The notes: a model not told the origin generated them from the letters alone. A stretch of 64,000 nucleotides of DNA from Cichorium intybus (GCA_023525715.1 CM042009.1:127367319-127431318), one strand, 5' to 3'; positions 41,401 through 54,688 are shown, counted from the first letter of the stretch. Translations and numbers: made by a program.

Positions 41401-42771
41401 GAGATTCCTGGACCGATCAGAAGTGTTATGAACATATCCTGATGACTTGATGCTTAGAGCATAGTGCGTTGGATTCAGGATATGACCTGGCTGAGAATAC
41501 TAAATGGATTTCGAACACGCGTGAGAAATCATTGGGTAATGATTAGGGTGAATGTTTTGAAAGGAGTTTCAAATCATTAATTGTTTACACCAGGACGTAG
41601 TGCTGTAGGACTTCATGGTTAAAGAGTTTCGTTGGTTTCTGATGGAGCGTGTGTGGTTCACCGGCACATCATGATGCCTCGAAATAGTCTTAGGGTGTAG
41701 TCATGTAGACTAAAGACCACGAGAACCATGGGCAGTCACGATACACATCACCGAAATGGAGTTGTGAGAGAGAAAGACAGAATGACAAATTGAGATATTA
41801 TTGGAAGAGTATCCGATTGGATTATCTGCAATAAAGTGTATAAGTGTTAGACACTTGGATACATAGAAAGAGTGAAAAGGTCATTGAGTTAAAATAGACA
41901 TAGATATAAAAGGCTTGAATTGAAAGTTTAAAAGAGAATAAGAAACCGATAATAGTTATGATAAATCCGACTTGGTGATTACCTCGTGGAGACTTGGTAA
42001 TAAGCAGGAGTACTGCCAGTCAGATTTTATGTTTCGCTTTCGCATGTTTTACTTCCTGAATAATTGGATTATTCAAATATCCACAGTCACTCATACTTTT
42101 AGGGAGTAAGTATGAAGGAAGACTGTCATGAATTGGTTTGCAGATTGTCTAAGGAGTTAGACATAGCAATAAGATTGCTGCAACGTTCATGAGTACTTGG
42201 AAATGGATATTTGAGTATTGGATAAACCCACGCTCAATAGATTGCTTCATGAATTACATCACGAGCAATGTTGAGACGATAATATCTTATGGTCTTGAAG
42301 TGGAGAGATATGAGTTATAATTTACGAGGCGGTTGTTCATTGATAGTACGAAAACGCATTGGTAACTCGGTGTTATAAAACATGCTGTTGTGAATGATTT
42401 TGTCTGGTAAAAGATATAAACATATGAGTCGAAGCTTATTCGTCCCTTGACCCTGACGGGAAACAGATATTTGTAGGCCTCTCGATGATTTTGAAGTTGA
42501 CTAAAGTGCTGGCCAGCCAGGACTGAATTGATATGTTCAATTAGAAGTCTTATGTCATATGCAAAATCGGAAATCGGGAAACAGTGTGTCAGATATAGAT
42601 TGATCTAAATCCATGTATTATGTCTGAAAATATCTTGTTGGACGGATGTTCATTTGATCACTTATCTATGGACAGAACTGACTAGGTCAGAGTTCGGCAA
42701 CAGTTTCTAGGAAGCTACAGTTTGCTGATTAATTAGAGGTTAAATTGGTAATTATAGTCATAGACTTATCC
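38449..42771 (+). other. Interior of the non-coding element, copy 2
   Basis: No gene supported. The four stem-loops recur at 38886-38963, 38978-39033, 40622-40692 and 41626-41686, and the small-hairpin repeats near 40985-41310. Short open frames here match those of copy 1 but differ by frameshifts, which argues against coding. Confidence 0.7.
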
Positions 42772-42782
42772 AAGTGGGAGAC

Positions 42783-43545
42783 TGTTGGATTAGGTTTCTA
42801 AGTCATGACTAATAATTTGTATTTACCTAATTAATAGTAGCAAAGTCCATTTGGGTTGCCCTCATAGCTGGAGGTTTGGTAAAAAGTTCCGGAGAGAGAA
42901 AGATTGATTTATTATATGATTAATAAATCAATAGGAACTAAATAAATAGTTTATTAATATATTAAAGTGATAATATATTAATTAGAAACTATAGTAATTA
43001 ATTAGAAATTAATTTGGAATTAATTGGATTTAATTTGGTGATTAATTTGATTAATTACAGGTGTAGGGGCTATTTTGTAATTACTCAATAGTTGAGTAGT
43101 GACTGTCTAGGTGGAATATTAATTGGCAATTTTTAGGATATAATTATCCTTATAATCGAAATTAATATATAGAGGATAAATAGGTTTAATTCAAATGATA
43201 AAAGGTTTATCTTGATTTGAATTAAAAGGGTTTATCTGTAACCACCTAGAGCCTATAAATAGATATCCCAGGCATCATAATTCACGCCACTTTTCTGACT
43301 CCTCCCTCTCTCTGGATTTCATCCACCTCCTGCTCCCTGGGTGTGATTTCATTTGAGGCAGGACACTTGTGCTGCTTAGCTTGCAAGAAACAACTAAATG
43401 TTAGTTTTTTCTGATTTATTCTTTTAGTTAATTTTTGTTTGGCCTTTAGGAATTAGTTACATGTTCAAAGTAAGAAAACATAGATCCAAACTAGGTTGCA
43501 TGTGAACTTAGGGTTTTAGTTCATAGATTTGCAAAAAACCTTTTA
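42783..43545 (+). repeat. 3-prime LTR, copy 2
   Basis: Starts TGTTGGATTAGG, ends AACCTTTTA, followed by GATAA. Confidence 0.88.
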
Positions 43546-43550
43546 GATAA

Positions 43551-43765
43551 CATCCCCCCCCGGGGATATGTGATCGATATTGAACATGATGGATTGTCAC
43601 TCGCCTCACGGCTTGGCACACCATCTTTCTCTTCATTCTTTCTTCTTCTCTTATTTGTCCTAGCTATGTGCCTATGTCATGAAAAGTGAATACCACTCCC
43701 TCAAAGGTGTGGTAGGATTGTATGTTGACATGGAAAAAGCCCCATGCCAAGGGCATGGATTGCAT
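43551..43765 (-). pseudogene. Unidentified exon-like frame, copy 2
   Basis: Counterpart of 10075-10286; reads MQSMPLAWGFFHV and carries a TAG within the FHDIGT(stop)LGQ segment. Confidence 0.35.
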
Positions 43766-44343
43766 ATCGTGTAGCCTAAGGATATCTCATTTTCATATGT
43801 CATCGTTCTATTGAAGATTTATTTTTAATTTAACAAAAAAGATAATTAGATAAAAATATATATTATTGTTAAAAAATATAAAATATACTAAACTTTCTAA
43901 ATTTTTCTTTATAAGTACAAACAAATAGTATGAATGTATTTTTTGTATTTTTTTTTTAATTTTCTATCATTTTAAAAATAAAATTGATGATAATAGTAGA
44001 ACTTTAGATTGTTTTCTAATTAGATCAATGATAAATATTTTTATAATATCAAAATTAATATTTATTGATTATAATTGATGATATTCTATGTTGAATTTAT
44101 ATTAATTTCTAAATTACCATAATTTTTAAAAAAATTTAATATAATATTATATAATTTTAATTTATAATGGTTATTAAATAAGTATTGATTTATTATTTTT
44201 TTTAAATATGAAAATACAACAGGTTTTGTTTTCAGATTCAATGAATGAATTCACTATATTCAATATAAAAAAGCAGTAAGCAAACACCTTATTCATTCGG
44301 AAATCAAACTTTATTCAATATTTTATCATGTTTAATTATTTAA
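43766..44343. other. AT-rich stretch, no gene seen
   Basis: Counterpart of 10290-10870 with small indels. Confidence 0.6.
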
Positions 44344-44939
44344 CTAACGGGAGCCCGTACTCCGCACGGGCTCGACATTTCGTTTTTTGATTTTCCATTA
44401 GTAAAATAAACTGCAAGAAATAGCAACGTACTTTCATTGTGCCACTTTGAGCCGGAGCATCTCAATGGATCCACGTCACTTATATTTTGCCCATATATCT
44501 GCATTACCAATGAGATTATTTATAAGCAAGAGCCGTAGGACAAAATTGACAAAAGTTTTTACCTTTTTTTTACCAATTTATGCAATAATGTTTCACTTTT
44601 TCCAAATTTATGCAGCAATCATTTGGGACAAAACTCCAATATAAACAGACAACCAAAACACATAATCATTTGGGATAAACAAAAAGATGCACATGGGTTT
44701 CAACTTTAAATCATATATATGTCGCTGATCTAGGGTCTTTTTACATGATGGAGTCCGACCGACTCATCATTTCTTCCATCGACATGATTGTAGTATGTCA
44801 ACCAATCCCACTAACAAATAAATCATAACATCTACCAAACCAAACAATAGAATTTGAGAACATGTTCACGCATCTCTAAATTGCAAAACAAAAATCATTA
44901 CAATTTATTTTTAAAAAATAATCCAAATCGGCTTTCAAG

Positions 44940-45868
44940 TTATTCCAAAGAGTTTATAAGGTCTTTGAAATTAAACACTAGCTAATCCGCTTTTGAAGGC
45001 ACACCGTAGCTGGACCCCACTATAGCAGATAAAAAGGTCCACACATCCTGGTTTTCGAGCCTTTACAAAAAAATAAATAAATAAACAAACGATCTCTAAA
45101 GTCAATCCATTCGGTCAACTAACCAAATTGATTTTGTCATATTGAGTTATTAATTTATTATTACCTCGAGATCAGTCGCACCTTCGCCAATCATAATGAC
45201 TGTTTTGTATCCATGAGTCTGAGAATTTCATTAATCTTTTGTTAAAATTATTTAAAATGGCTTAATAGATTAAGCACTTGATCCAGACAGATATATTAAT
45301 AGCTAACCTTTCTTATTAGTTCAATTGTTGATGGTTTTCCTCCACTTCTAGAAGTTGGTTCATTTTCATCAAAACCAGTAAATTCACCCGAATTATTAAA
45401 TAATAAATTATTAGCCTATATATTTTCAGATGGGACCCCAAGGATTGATGCAACCGGCTACAAAAAAAAAAGTAAACCATCAACCCATAAGTTTAAAAAT
45501 AATAATAATATGAGTAATGTACATTATTTGTTATATATTGGTAATATCGGAACCAAAAATGTAAGTACGTTGCTAGTATCTGTAACAAAATGTAAGTATG
45601 TTGCCATTAAGGATAAAGACAGACAAGTACAATGCAATTATGGTAAAAATTGAAGTTCACTGCCTATATTGGTAAAATGAATAAAGTACATTGCTATTTT
45701 GCGCAATTTACCCATAAAAAAATAGAAAAGAAACCTTTAAAGTAGTTATTTTATTAACAGATGACTTACATTGATCATTTGAAGAAAACCTCCGAATATC
45801 AAGTATACAGTTTTACCACTTCCCTTGAGCTTTTGGACCAATTCCATTATGCCAGGTGAAATTCTACC
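44940..45868 (-). pseudogene. Phosphoserine phosphatase pseudogene fragment, copy 2
   Basis: Exons 45770-45868, 45308-45457, 45165-45218 and 44940-45060. It retains three codons lost in copy 1 (PVASILGVPSENI) and the better RISPGIMELVQKL reading. It shares the TAG after ENI, the GEGATDLE change and the broken last exon, so these lesions predate the duplication. Confidence 0.85.
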
Positions 45869-45958
45869 AATTAAAAAAAAGTGAAACATTGAATACCTCT
45901 TTTACCATACGACACGAGTGTTATAAAATATGCTTAAGCAAATAATTTACAAATTTAC

Positions 45959-46660
45959 CCCAAGTACAGATCATAAACCCTCCTCCATAGATGTCATCTT
46001 CTATGAACCACACCAATTTCCTATACATAAATTTAATCGAGTTTTACATTCATTAAAATCAATATTAATATAAGTTAACAAAAAATAAAAAAGGCATACC
46101 TTTCCACTTACTTCTGCATAGATCGACCAAGTTATCAACAAAAAGAGCCTTCTGACCTATATATAAAAGTAAATAATTTTATACAACTTAGTTGGATAAA
46201 TATTATTATTATATAAGTCAACCAACCAGTCTATACTTTAAACAACTCGTTACCATAGCCATCGGTTATAGTAACAACAAAAAGCCTCCTAAGACGAAGC
46301 AGCTGACAGTGCAACATCAGATAAGTCAAACCATCAAATTGACCAAATACAAAATAAGAGAATACCTACTTTTGGGTTATATAAAACAAAATACAATGTA
46401 AAATGGTATGTTGGTATACCTATCTCATAATGACATTGCTCTCCTCACGAATAAGACCTGCAGGCTAAAAGAAAAATGTTATCTTTATTTTACATACATC
46501 CAGATTTAAAGAGAAAAGGGATCTTGGACATGGCCTATTGGGATAGCAGCCTTCGGGCTTTGTCTGCCCTTTCTAATAAAGAATTATGACCTCATGTGAG
46601 TTACTTGTGAGTTGCTGACATCAACTATTGCATATCTCTAAGAGGTGCAATCCATGGTTG
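45959..46660 (-). pseudogene. Phospholipid scramblase-family pseudogene fragment, copy 2
   Basis: Exons 46420-46464 (PAGLIREESNVIMR then the shared TAG), 46237-46302, 46100-46156 and 45959-46020. The last has an extra TGA (CATCTTC region) not seen in copy 1. The most upstream degraded exon (46592-46660) is adjoined by the 58-bp insert. Confidence 0.83.
46532..46590 (+). mobile_element. Short LINE-like 3-prime tail insertion
   Basis: Copy 1 has GGACATACCTCATG where copy 2 has about 58 extra bases ending CTTTCTAATAAAGAATTATG, with GCCTTCGGGCTTTG before it. This resembles severely truncated plant LINE 3-prime ends, as at 26395-26432, but has no poly(A). Confidence 0.35.
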
Positions 46661-46739
46661 GAAGATTGAGAACCGATAAGTCTTTATCATTTCTGTCTTA
46701 ATCTTAATTTTTATTAAAAAAAAAGGAATTTTTAAGTAA

Positions 46740-48883
46740 ATAAACACCTTAACTCACCACCTGGGGCGATGAAGATTCTAGAGGCTTTGTGGCTACATTT
46801 CTGGAACATCTAAACTGGGTACTATAACAATCATCCATGTAGACAAATTGACACAGTAGAAACCATGTACATAAGCGTGCACAAATAGACACAGTAGAAA
46901 CCATGTACAAAAGTGTATAAAAAACGAAAGTAATGAAAATTTACCTTGTTAAGTCTTTATCAGATAGAAGAACAACTTGGATAGACATTTTGGACATATC
47001 AGGATCAAAAGCTTGAGTAAAAACTGAAGTTATGGCTATATTTTCCTCTTTTGAGTTCTTCCCATCGGTGAAGAGTAAAATGTCTTAAATGCCCTTCAAT
47101 AGTAACAAAATAGGAACACATGGACGAACCAAATTAGTATATGTAAAAACTTGGTAGAATAATTGGAAACTCACCCAGCTACATCATTGAATCCTGTTGA
47201 TCCAGCAAGCTTATCACTTTGTGTTTCAACGATTATAGAGGGGCTGTATTTTCCCTACCTGGATAATTACTTTTAATAAAATGTGATTAAGCACCATAGT
47301 TATGTTTTCTTGAATTCCAAAAGGTTCCAGCTTGAAGTATCAACAAACCTCGTAAGCTGCAGTCCTTTTGAGTATATGATATTTGGGTGTTTACCATGAG
47401 GCTTTCACCATGGAAGTAAAATGAACATAAATGAATGGTAGCAGGATCAATGTTCATGCACAAACTACACAAAACTGCAAAAGTAGAGTTGAAATGTTGA
47501 ATCAGAAAAAAGGGTAATAAGGTAATTTGTTATGTTGTTCACTTACTGCTGTGTTATGCCAGATTCTTGCACAATATATTCTGACTGTGGCTACACGTGG
47601 CATCATTTGAACTTTGAAGTAAGTCATCATTGAAGCCTACAAGTACACCTGACCTGATGAAAACAAATTGGATACTTTATTAAGTGTTAGAAGGTTGTAT
47701 ATATTAATATATATAGCCTAAAATTGAAACAGTAAAAGCAGAAAAGCTCATCAACAAAAGATTTGGGAGACTAAATCAAAATAAATCAATTCCAACAAAT
47801 GGGTGCTTTAAATTGGTCAAAACCAACCGGTTGTATCAGGTTCAAATTCCACAGGCTTTACATCTAAGCCTACACGTAACAATATGTTAACTGATTCAAA
47901 ACTATGGACAGTTGAGAGCATGAGTGAAGTCATAGTAGCATTATTGTCTTTGTTATCCTGTTACAGAAACCATGGTTCCAAGTATCATAGTAGCATTATT
48001 GTTTTTTTAGCTCGTTAATGGAACTTTATAAAACAGATTCATACCAGAAAACTCTTTATGGTCATAAATATCCTTCAGGCATTTTATCGACAGGCACAAA
48101 AAATAATCAGTTACCAGAAAACTCAATCTTGTCACAATCTCCTTGAAGGCATTTCATCGAATTCTCTCTCCGCATATGTAACCAACAAAAAGATTTAGTT
48201 AGAGTGACATTTGAAACGATGAAAGTAAAGGGATCAGACAACTGCCAACATACAGTTGATTTGGCGAACGAAACCCTCGATTTGGTATCGTCGACTTCGA
48301 TTGCTTCAGAGACGCAAAAATCGGATCGACTTCAATTGCTAATTTCTGGAAATCACAACCCTCAAAACCAAAATCGAGCCTTGATAGCTTTCTCCTACCC
48401 TCGATTTTGTGTGTGTTCCCTTTCCTGATTTCTGCTTTCCATCTAGCATTGAATCTCTCTATTGGAAGTAAAAAATCGAGAGAGAATGAGTAATAGCTGA
48501 GCGATGGACGGAAAATGAACACAGTGCACATGCACCGAACGGAAAATCGACACAGTGCATATGCACCGACTGAAAGAAAAGAAGAAGCAAAAAAGAGAAG
48601 ACGAGAAAAGCAGAAGGAAACACGTGTATAATGGATCCATAAACAACCCAAAAAACCGACCCGAATAATATGGAGGACCCGGATGTCATAAAATTAAAAG
48701 AAGCCGCATGTCATAAAATTAAAAGAAGCAGGAAGAGAGAAAAGCAGAAGGAAACACGTGTATAATGGATCCATAAACAACCCAAAAAACCGACCCGAAT
48801 AATATGGAGGACCCGGATGTCATAAAATTAAAAGAAGCCGCATGTAACGTTGCCAAAAATCACGGGTTTTAATTAATAGAAGA
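46740..48883 (-). other. Unidentified exon-like fragments and 5-prime part of Helitron, copy 2
   Basis: Counterparts of 13216-15359, including the 47287-47472 frame (CSLCMNIDPATIHLCSFYF) and the QVVLPSD exon near 46960-47080. The KCLKDIYDH-type duplicate exon is partly deleted here (near 48080). Confidence 0.4.
48596..48868. repeat. 135-bp tandem duplication
   Basis: GAAAAGCAGAAGGAAACACG begins at 48604 and again at 48739; the ~130 bases after each are identical, so this is a recent event. Copy 1 has a single unit. Confidence 0.9.
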
Positions 48884-48888
48884 ATAAT

Positions 48889-49200
48889 GGACAAATGGCA
48901 CTACACTAAAAATTGGACAAAGGGGGCTGCACTAAATTTTTGCATTTTTGACCTCTGGATCGTCTAATTTAAGATGATTAAAATTTTAGTCCCTACAGTT
49001 TGCACTTTCTTTGGTTTAGATCTAAACAATTTTCAATTTTGGTCCTTGTTATAGAGTTTTTTTACCTCTTTATGGTCCTTGTCCCATGTAAAATAACTAT
49101 ACCTTGCTTCTTTGCTTATGGAATCATCTATTTGGACTTATGGAGTCATCTATTTGGATACCAAATATTGTTGGGGTTTTGGGAGGAAGGGTTGTTTATG
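48889..49200 (+). other. Intron-like sequence upstream of USP fragment
   Basis: 48980-49110 (TGGTCCTTGTCCCATGTAAA) is weakly similar to 63020-63130, which precedes the second UDP-sugar pyrophosphorylase fragment, so it is probably intron of that gene. Confidence 0.45.
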
Positions 49201-49325
49201 GAATTAAGCAGTTGTTGGGATTCAACTAAAACAATATTCAAGTCATCAACTTGGTTAGCATCTATGATGCAAGATTATCCTAAAACATTGCCTCCTTTTG
49301 CAAGAGTCAGGTTTAGAGCTGTATT
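49201..49325 (+). pseudogene. UDP-sugar pyrophosphorylase exon fragment 1
   Basis: The plus frame reads DSTKTIFKSSTWLASMMQDY then PKTLPPFARV, a highly characteristic internal stretch of plant UDP-sugar pyrophosphorylase (converts sugar-1-phosphates and UTP into UDP-sugars in the cytosol). Only this one exon (about 32 codons) is present; the preceding and following exons are absent, although the frame runs on without homology to 49380. Confidence 0.75.
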
Positions 49326-49380
49326 TTTTCCACGTGGCAGATTTCTAGACTTCTTCTACTTTCAATTCGCGCTCAAATAA

Positions 49381-52058
49381 TAACCCATTTAATGCAGATA
49401 ATTCAGGAAACCGTTTGAAACCCACCTTGCCGATAATTCAGGAAACGGAAGCAAGAAATCAGGGATGTAATCCTATCCTTATTTGAAACCCACTGTATAT
49501 CTCGTGTAAATCCACCACCGTTGTCTGACAACTCCTCTCTTTGTAACCCCTAGCAATACCACTACTGCTTCTTCACCATCGCTGTCCCTAACATCAAATG
49601 GCGACAATCGCCACCATTGTCGCTGTCGCTTGATAAACCCATACTCAGCTACCTCCGCTGCCTGTTTCTTTCGCCTACAGTGAAAAAATCCCTATAACCT
49701 GTTGTTCATCACAACAAATCGATCTCTTCGATTCTTTGGCAGTAAGTTAGATGGCGTAAAGGATTAAACAATTGTTAAACATTGTCAATGGGAGAAGTTA
49801 AAGCAAGTAGAAGCTAAAGCAGGATCTTATTCATTCGTACTATGATCCAGGTTTATGTATTTATAAAGAGGTTGATTTTTTCTTTTAATTTTTTTATTGA
49901 CAAACATCATTAATTTATTTTGCAGGTTTACCCACCCCTTCCTCTATCTAGATATTTGAAAAACTCAGTTTGAAAATTCTGCCTAACAAAGGCCTTTTGA
50001 AAATGTGAGCACCACCATACCCCTGTTAGTCCTTTTGATTTCGAATCCCAGAATCAAGATCAATGCTGTTGAATTACAACCAACAACATTCTTCTAAAAG
50101 CAGTTTCTCAACAAAATATTATTATATATGTAGTTATTTAGTAATTGTTTTTTTGGTGTAGCTTTTAATAGATGTTTACCGTTTATTATTGAAACCAACA
50201 ATGTTTCCTTTAATTTTTCAGTAAGGATATTTAACTAGATGATGACAGAAGATGTTTGTTGATATGGAAATGGAAACTTCCAAGTCAAGATTCAATGAGA
50301 GGAGTTGGGGAAGGATGGTCTGACGCTTTGAGCTACACCAATTTTATTTTTGTTTTATTGAAAAGGGACTAGAAAGGCTGTGAAAGCTAGATGTAATAAT
50401 AGTTAAATTGCCACTCTTTGGGGGCACTTTCTACAACAATGACTAGATTACCGGAAGGTATCCGTTTCCCTTTGCAAGACATATAAGAAGATCAACCCAA
50501 AACCAGTAAATTAGGTTTTCATTTTCTTGTGAGTTCCCTTATACTCCTTTTAAAGTTCAGTATTTAACTTCTTTTTACCAGAATTTTACTGTTGTATTTG
50601 AAGTCAACACAAACGTTTCAATAACTGAGAAGATTTATCGGTATAATGCTCGGTTGGTTACGTTCTTTTTAGAAATTTTCCTTACATATGGGATTAAGCT
50701 TGATTTTTATCATGCTAACCTTCTACTTCACCCTCTTTTTCTGTTTCTGGCTTTTAAGTCGATACAAGAATTTTCAATTTTTTTTTTGTTTCTGATTTAG
50801 GTATTTCCTATCTAATTATTTTGTTTTGGGTTTTTCTTATATTGTTTTCGGATCTCCGTAGCCAGAATAAAATCAAGTTTTGATGAATAAAATTGTAAGA
50901 CACCTCAAAAAGAGGTTCGAATTAATTTGATTTTATTGTTTGATGTTTTGTAATTGTGTCTGAAAGCATCACAATTTTGTTCTTTTAAAGGTGGATCATT
51001 AAAGTTTTGCAGTAAACCAACAAAATATTTACAATTTCCAAGTTTTTTTGTTTTGGGATGTAATTATGAATGTTTATGAGTTTAATTTGTTTTACCAAAC
51101 TCATAAACTTACGTGTAATTCTGATGCCTTTTCTGGTTTTTGTAAGGTCTACGAATAGGATTCTCAAAAAGATATGGGTTTTATTTATTTAGAACAGATT
51201 TTGTGTCATTTTATATGAAATTTGCATGAATCGCACTTTCAAATATTTTATGTCTAAAACTTAACTTTTTTCCATTTCTCGCAGGCTTAGGAAATGATTC
51301 AGTTATTTTGTTGTTGCTTTTTAGTTATAATTGACTAATATTTATCTACCTTAACTTTCTTTCCTAATATTTGGGTGTCTTATATATGATGTTATTTGCG
51401 GGTTCAATTATGATTTAAAAAGTTGCACAATTAAAAAACTTTTATATTTCTGAATGTCGTGTTTTCTTTTGATTACAATGTTATAACGCAAGAAAAAGTG
51501 TGGCTCTTTTAAATTTAATTTTGGTTAATTGCAAAAAATAGCAACGTACTTTCATTTATAAAAGTATGTATCTATTTCATGCATTTTACATCTATGTTTT
51601 GTGTATGTGTGTGCAAGTGTGTGTATGTGACTGCTTTGAATATTGCTGCACTTAATAGCATTGTGTTTGATTATATGTGTGGATGTATGTTGTAATTGGC
51701 GGTACAATAGTGTAATAAATAAAATCAAAGTAAACTCTAGATTAACTTTATGCCTTACTTTAAAAGAATGTTAATAGCCTTGGGATGGTTTTGAATTTTT
51801 CAAAAGCTAAGCAGATTGTGATTATAGAATAAATATATAGGAAAAATAAATTCAAATATTATGAATAGCCATAAGTGACATACTTATAACAACAACGAAA
51901 TTGCATCATTTTCTACAATTCTGAATATAATTGGACTCATTTATAAGACATTCTTTTTTCCGGAAGAAATATCGGTTTTAACATTGAATTTTGCGAAAAA
52001 GTTTGTTAATAATATTGTACTTTGAAAATAAAATGTTTTTCTTATCATATAAGTTTTG

Positions 52059-52060
<2 letters not shown>
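49381..52060. other. Intergenic, no gene resolved
   Basis: 49480-49690 looks like a gene leader (CT-rich, ATGGCGACAATCGCC at 49597), but the frame closes quickly. 50220-50520 has mixed composition without a frame. 51540-51720 has TG-rich and ATAGCAACGTACTTTCATT words also seen near 10940. The rest is AT-rich. Confidence 0.45.

Positions 52061-52137
<77 letters not shown>
52061..52137. repeat. (TA)n microsatellite truncating the hAT relic
   Basis: About 77 bp of TA beginning where the hAT dimerisation motif would continue. Confidence 0.97.
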
Positions 52138-52141
<4 letters not shown>

Positions 52142-54230
52142 CTTCTTTGCATAAACGCAACGATTACTCGAATAGTTAGCAAGACTCAATAAGAAATAAT
52201 TGCATTAGGAAAACAATCGATTTTTTTTTCATATATTTTAAAACATCAATAGGGTTGATAGTTTCACTCTGTAAGAACTTGTTAAGCATCTTTAACTCAA
52301 TATAAAGTTCATGAGCGCCGATATCTGACCCTTCATCGTACTTAAGTACGGTTTCAAGAAAGCTACAACATGACTTAAGATCTTTGTCATCAAATTCCTT
52401 CGATTTGTTTGGAAACAAAAAAAATCTCTTCATACTCTTTGTATTGTTGAAATCTTGTTTTAAGAGAACCAAACGCTTGTTCACCAATATATAAGAAGTA
52501 ATTAATGTTAAAATTCTCCTCAGTTAAAAATACTATATCTTGATCACTTAAATTCTCATCAAATTGTTTTTTCTACGAATAGGTCGCTTTTGAGGAAATA
52601 ATTGATCAATATCCATTTCAATGGAAAGTTTCGTCGCATCATCAATCGTCGTGGAAAACCCTGTTTCTCTAAGCTCCTTAAAGTATTCAATCAAAATATT
52701 CACTTCGTTAATAGCAACATCGAGAATCATATCCTTTGATTGTAATGTTTTGCTGACTAAGTTCATCATGTACAATATTTGATACCAAATGACTATTGAT
52801 ACCAAAACTTCAAACTCACCAAGTTCATTGGTTTCTAGCGATTTAACTTCACTTTGAACTTAAGTATCATCGTCTTAAATTATGAAAACCACATGGAGTA
52901 CAAAATGCTCTAGAATTTATTTGTAAAAATCTATTTTGAACTCCTTGATGTTTTCCTACTCATGTTTGATCCATTATCATAGCCTTGCGCGGGCATATCG
53001 TCAATACCAAGACCAAGAGATTTTAGTACATTGTATGTAACATCAAAAAATGCCCTTGGTAAAAGGATTCTTCAAATGTAACAAAATTTGAGGAGAAATT
53101 TACATACCTTACTATCAAAGACATGTTCTTGGTGACTTGTATCAAGGGATAGAAACAAGTATAATAGATTAATACTTTGCTTCCTTTATCTTTTTAACGA
53201 TTTCTCATTTAATTTCATGAGCTAGTAAAAGTATCACCTCGGTTTGGATCTTGTGGCCAAGATAATGTAGATGTACATCATCATTTGTGATACATCGCAC
53301 ATCCTCTTTCATAACCGGGTCAAACTCTTTGAACATCTCAATTGCTTCCACAAAGTTTCCATTAAATTTTTTCTACAAATTTTCATTTGTTCCATGAAAT
53401 GCTAAATTATATTCAGCAAGATATTTCACAAATACAATAATTCTCAAAAGGGCTTGTTTCCAACGCTCCATTTCTTTTTTTAAATCGATCATACGCCACT
53501 TTATCAATTGTTTTATTAACTTTCAATCTTTCAAACATTTCAAACCAAGTAGCCAAATTTGTGAGATGTTCTAAACCAACTTCATGTTCTTTAAGTCTTG
53601 TACTAAGATGTTGCTAATGTGCATAACTTTCATTATCTAATTGACCTTTTGGGAGCCCTTTCTTAAACATTTTACAACGAAAATAAAAAACTTTGTCAAG
53701 CCCTTTTGAGTATACTAGCCATTCTTTATCGCATGCCTCCTTATTCGGTAGAGTTCTAGTATACATAGTTGCAGAAAGTCGTCTAGAAAATTTATCAAGT
53801 GGACCCTTATCAATAGTATAATCTCTTTTGGGACCTTTCTCTACTAAACTTTTCATCATGTCTAGAGTAAGTACCTCCTAATTTCTTGGATCAAATATAT
53901 CAACATGATTAATCTTAACATTAACGTCATCATCAACAACATTATCATCTTCAACGTCATCACCACCATCATCATTACCGTCATCAATGTCAACATGATC
54001 TTCATCGACATTAGCATTATCAACATTAACATCATCAATGTGATCTCCATCAACATCAACACCCACATTATCAGGAATATCATTATTGTTGTGATTTTAA
54101 GAAAAAACTTGTGAGGGGTTTTTTTGAAAAAGTTATCTAGATACCCATATTGAACATTTGTTGATTCTTCATCTCTTTTACGTTTGGACTACCGGATAAA
54201 CATTTAAGAGGCATATTTTCTGAAAATATA
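52138..54230 (-). pseudogene. hAT transposase (TTF-zinc-finger/ZMYM1-like) pseudogene
   Basis: Minus-strand order: start MPLKCLSGS and basic KRKRDEEST (54220-54130), an Asp-rich stretch (54066-53880), TTF-type zinc-finger region (GPLDKFSRRLSATMYTRT, KEWLVYSKGLDKVFYFRC, MFKKGLPKGQLDNES; 53870-53614), degraded catalytic core, then MDIDQLFPQKRPIRRK (52600) and the C-terminal hAT region (SCCSFLETVLKYDEGSDI; 52490-52140). Lesions include TAG replacing a Trp codon after FDPRN (53878), several frameshifts and loss of the final dimerisation motif at the TA tract. This is a domesticated-looking layout only by length; it is a dead transposase. Confidence 0.8.
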
Positions 54231-54688
54231 AATCATATAACAATCAAATAATCATTGAACAAAAAATGAAAAATTAAAACAATAACAAAAATTGTAGATG
54301 GCTAGAAGCTTTAATTTATACCTTTATTGGAAAGCTCCGAATTGATCAATAATTACAAAAACTAAAACTAAAGCTTTGATTTGTTATTCGCATAAATTGT
54401 ACTATAGTTGTATGTATGATTGCTTGCCGAATAATCCTTCTACGGAAGTAAATAATGGTTGATGTTAAAAGAAATCACACCCTTTAATGGGATGAGTGTC
54501 TAATGGGCTGCTTAATGGGCTTGCAATTAATAAACTAATGGGTTCATTGGTTGACAAGCTAAAAGAAACACGCGCTAGAATGCAAAAAAGTTGCGATATT
54601 CCATTCTGCTCGAACTAGATTTGTAGGATACACAATCCAACACCTTTTCCACTTAACTAACCTACTTTTTGTGAATCAGATGCGCAAA
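54231..54688. other. Non-coding, possible Copia LTR start on minus strand
   Basis: The minus strand from about 54643 begins TGTTGGATTGTGTATCC, an LTR-like start, and runs through AAGCCCATTAAGCAGCCC; no partner was found, so a solo or truncated LTR is only a possibility. Confidence 0.3.

Larger units (their letters stand above)
36861..43545 (+). mobile_element. Non-coding Copia-type LTR retrotransposon, copy 2
   Basis: Same structure as copy 1, with GATAA target duplications at 36856-36860 and 43546-43550, LTRs 36861-37623 and 42783-43545 (763 bp each), primer site 37625-37636 and polypurine tract 42772-42782. Identical target duplications in both copies show that the insertion predates the segmental duplication. 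The interior is again without coding capacity and is interrupted by plastid DNA. Confidence 0.88.
44344..48883 (-). mobile_element. Helitron-like element carrying gene fragments, copy 2
   Basis: The 3-prime hairpin is intact here: GAGCCCGT (44351-44358), 7-base loop, ACGGGCTC (44366-44373), then CCGTTAG and T. The 5-prime end reads TCTTCTATTAATTAAAAC on the minus strand. Contents match copy 1. Confidence 0.62.
36737..48888. repeat. Segmental duplication, copy 2 (~12.15 kb)
   Basis: Direct-orientation copy of 3635-15362. Left junction GTAGGTG/GTTTAATA; right junction within AGAAGAATAA/TGG. It carries extra insertions at 38054-38448 (plastid DNA), about 46532-46590, and a local 135-bp tandem duplication near 48604-48865. 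Confidence 0.93.
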
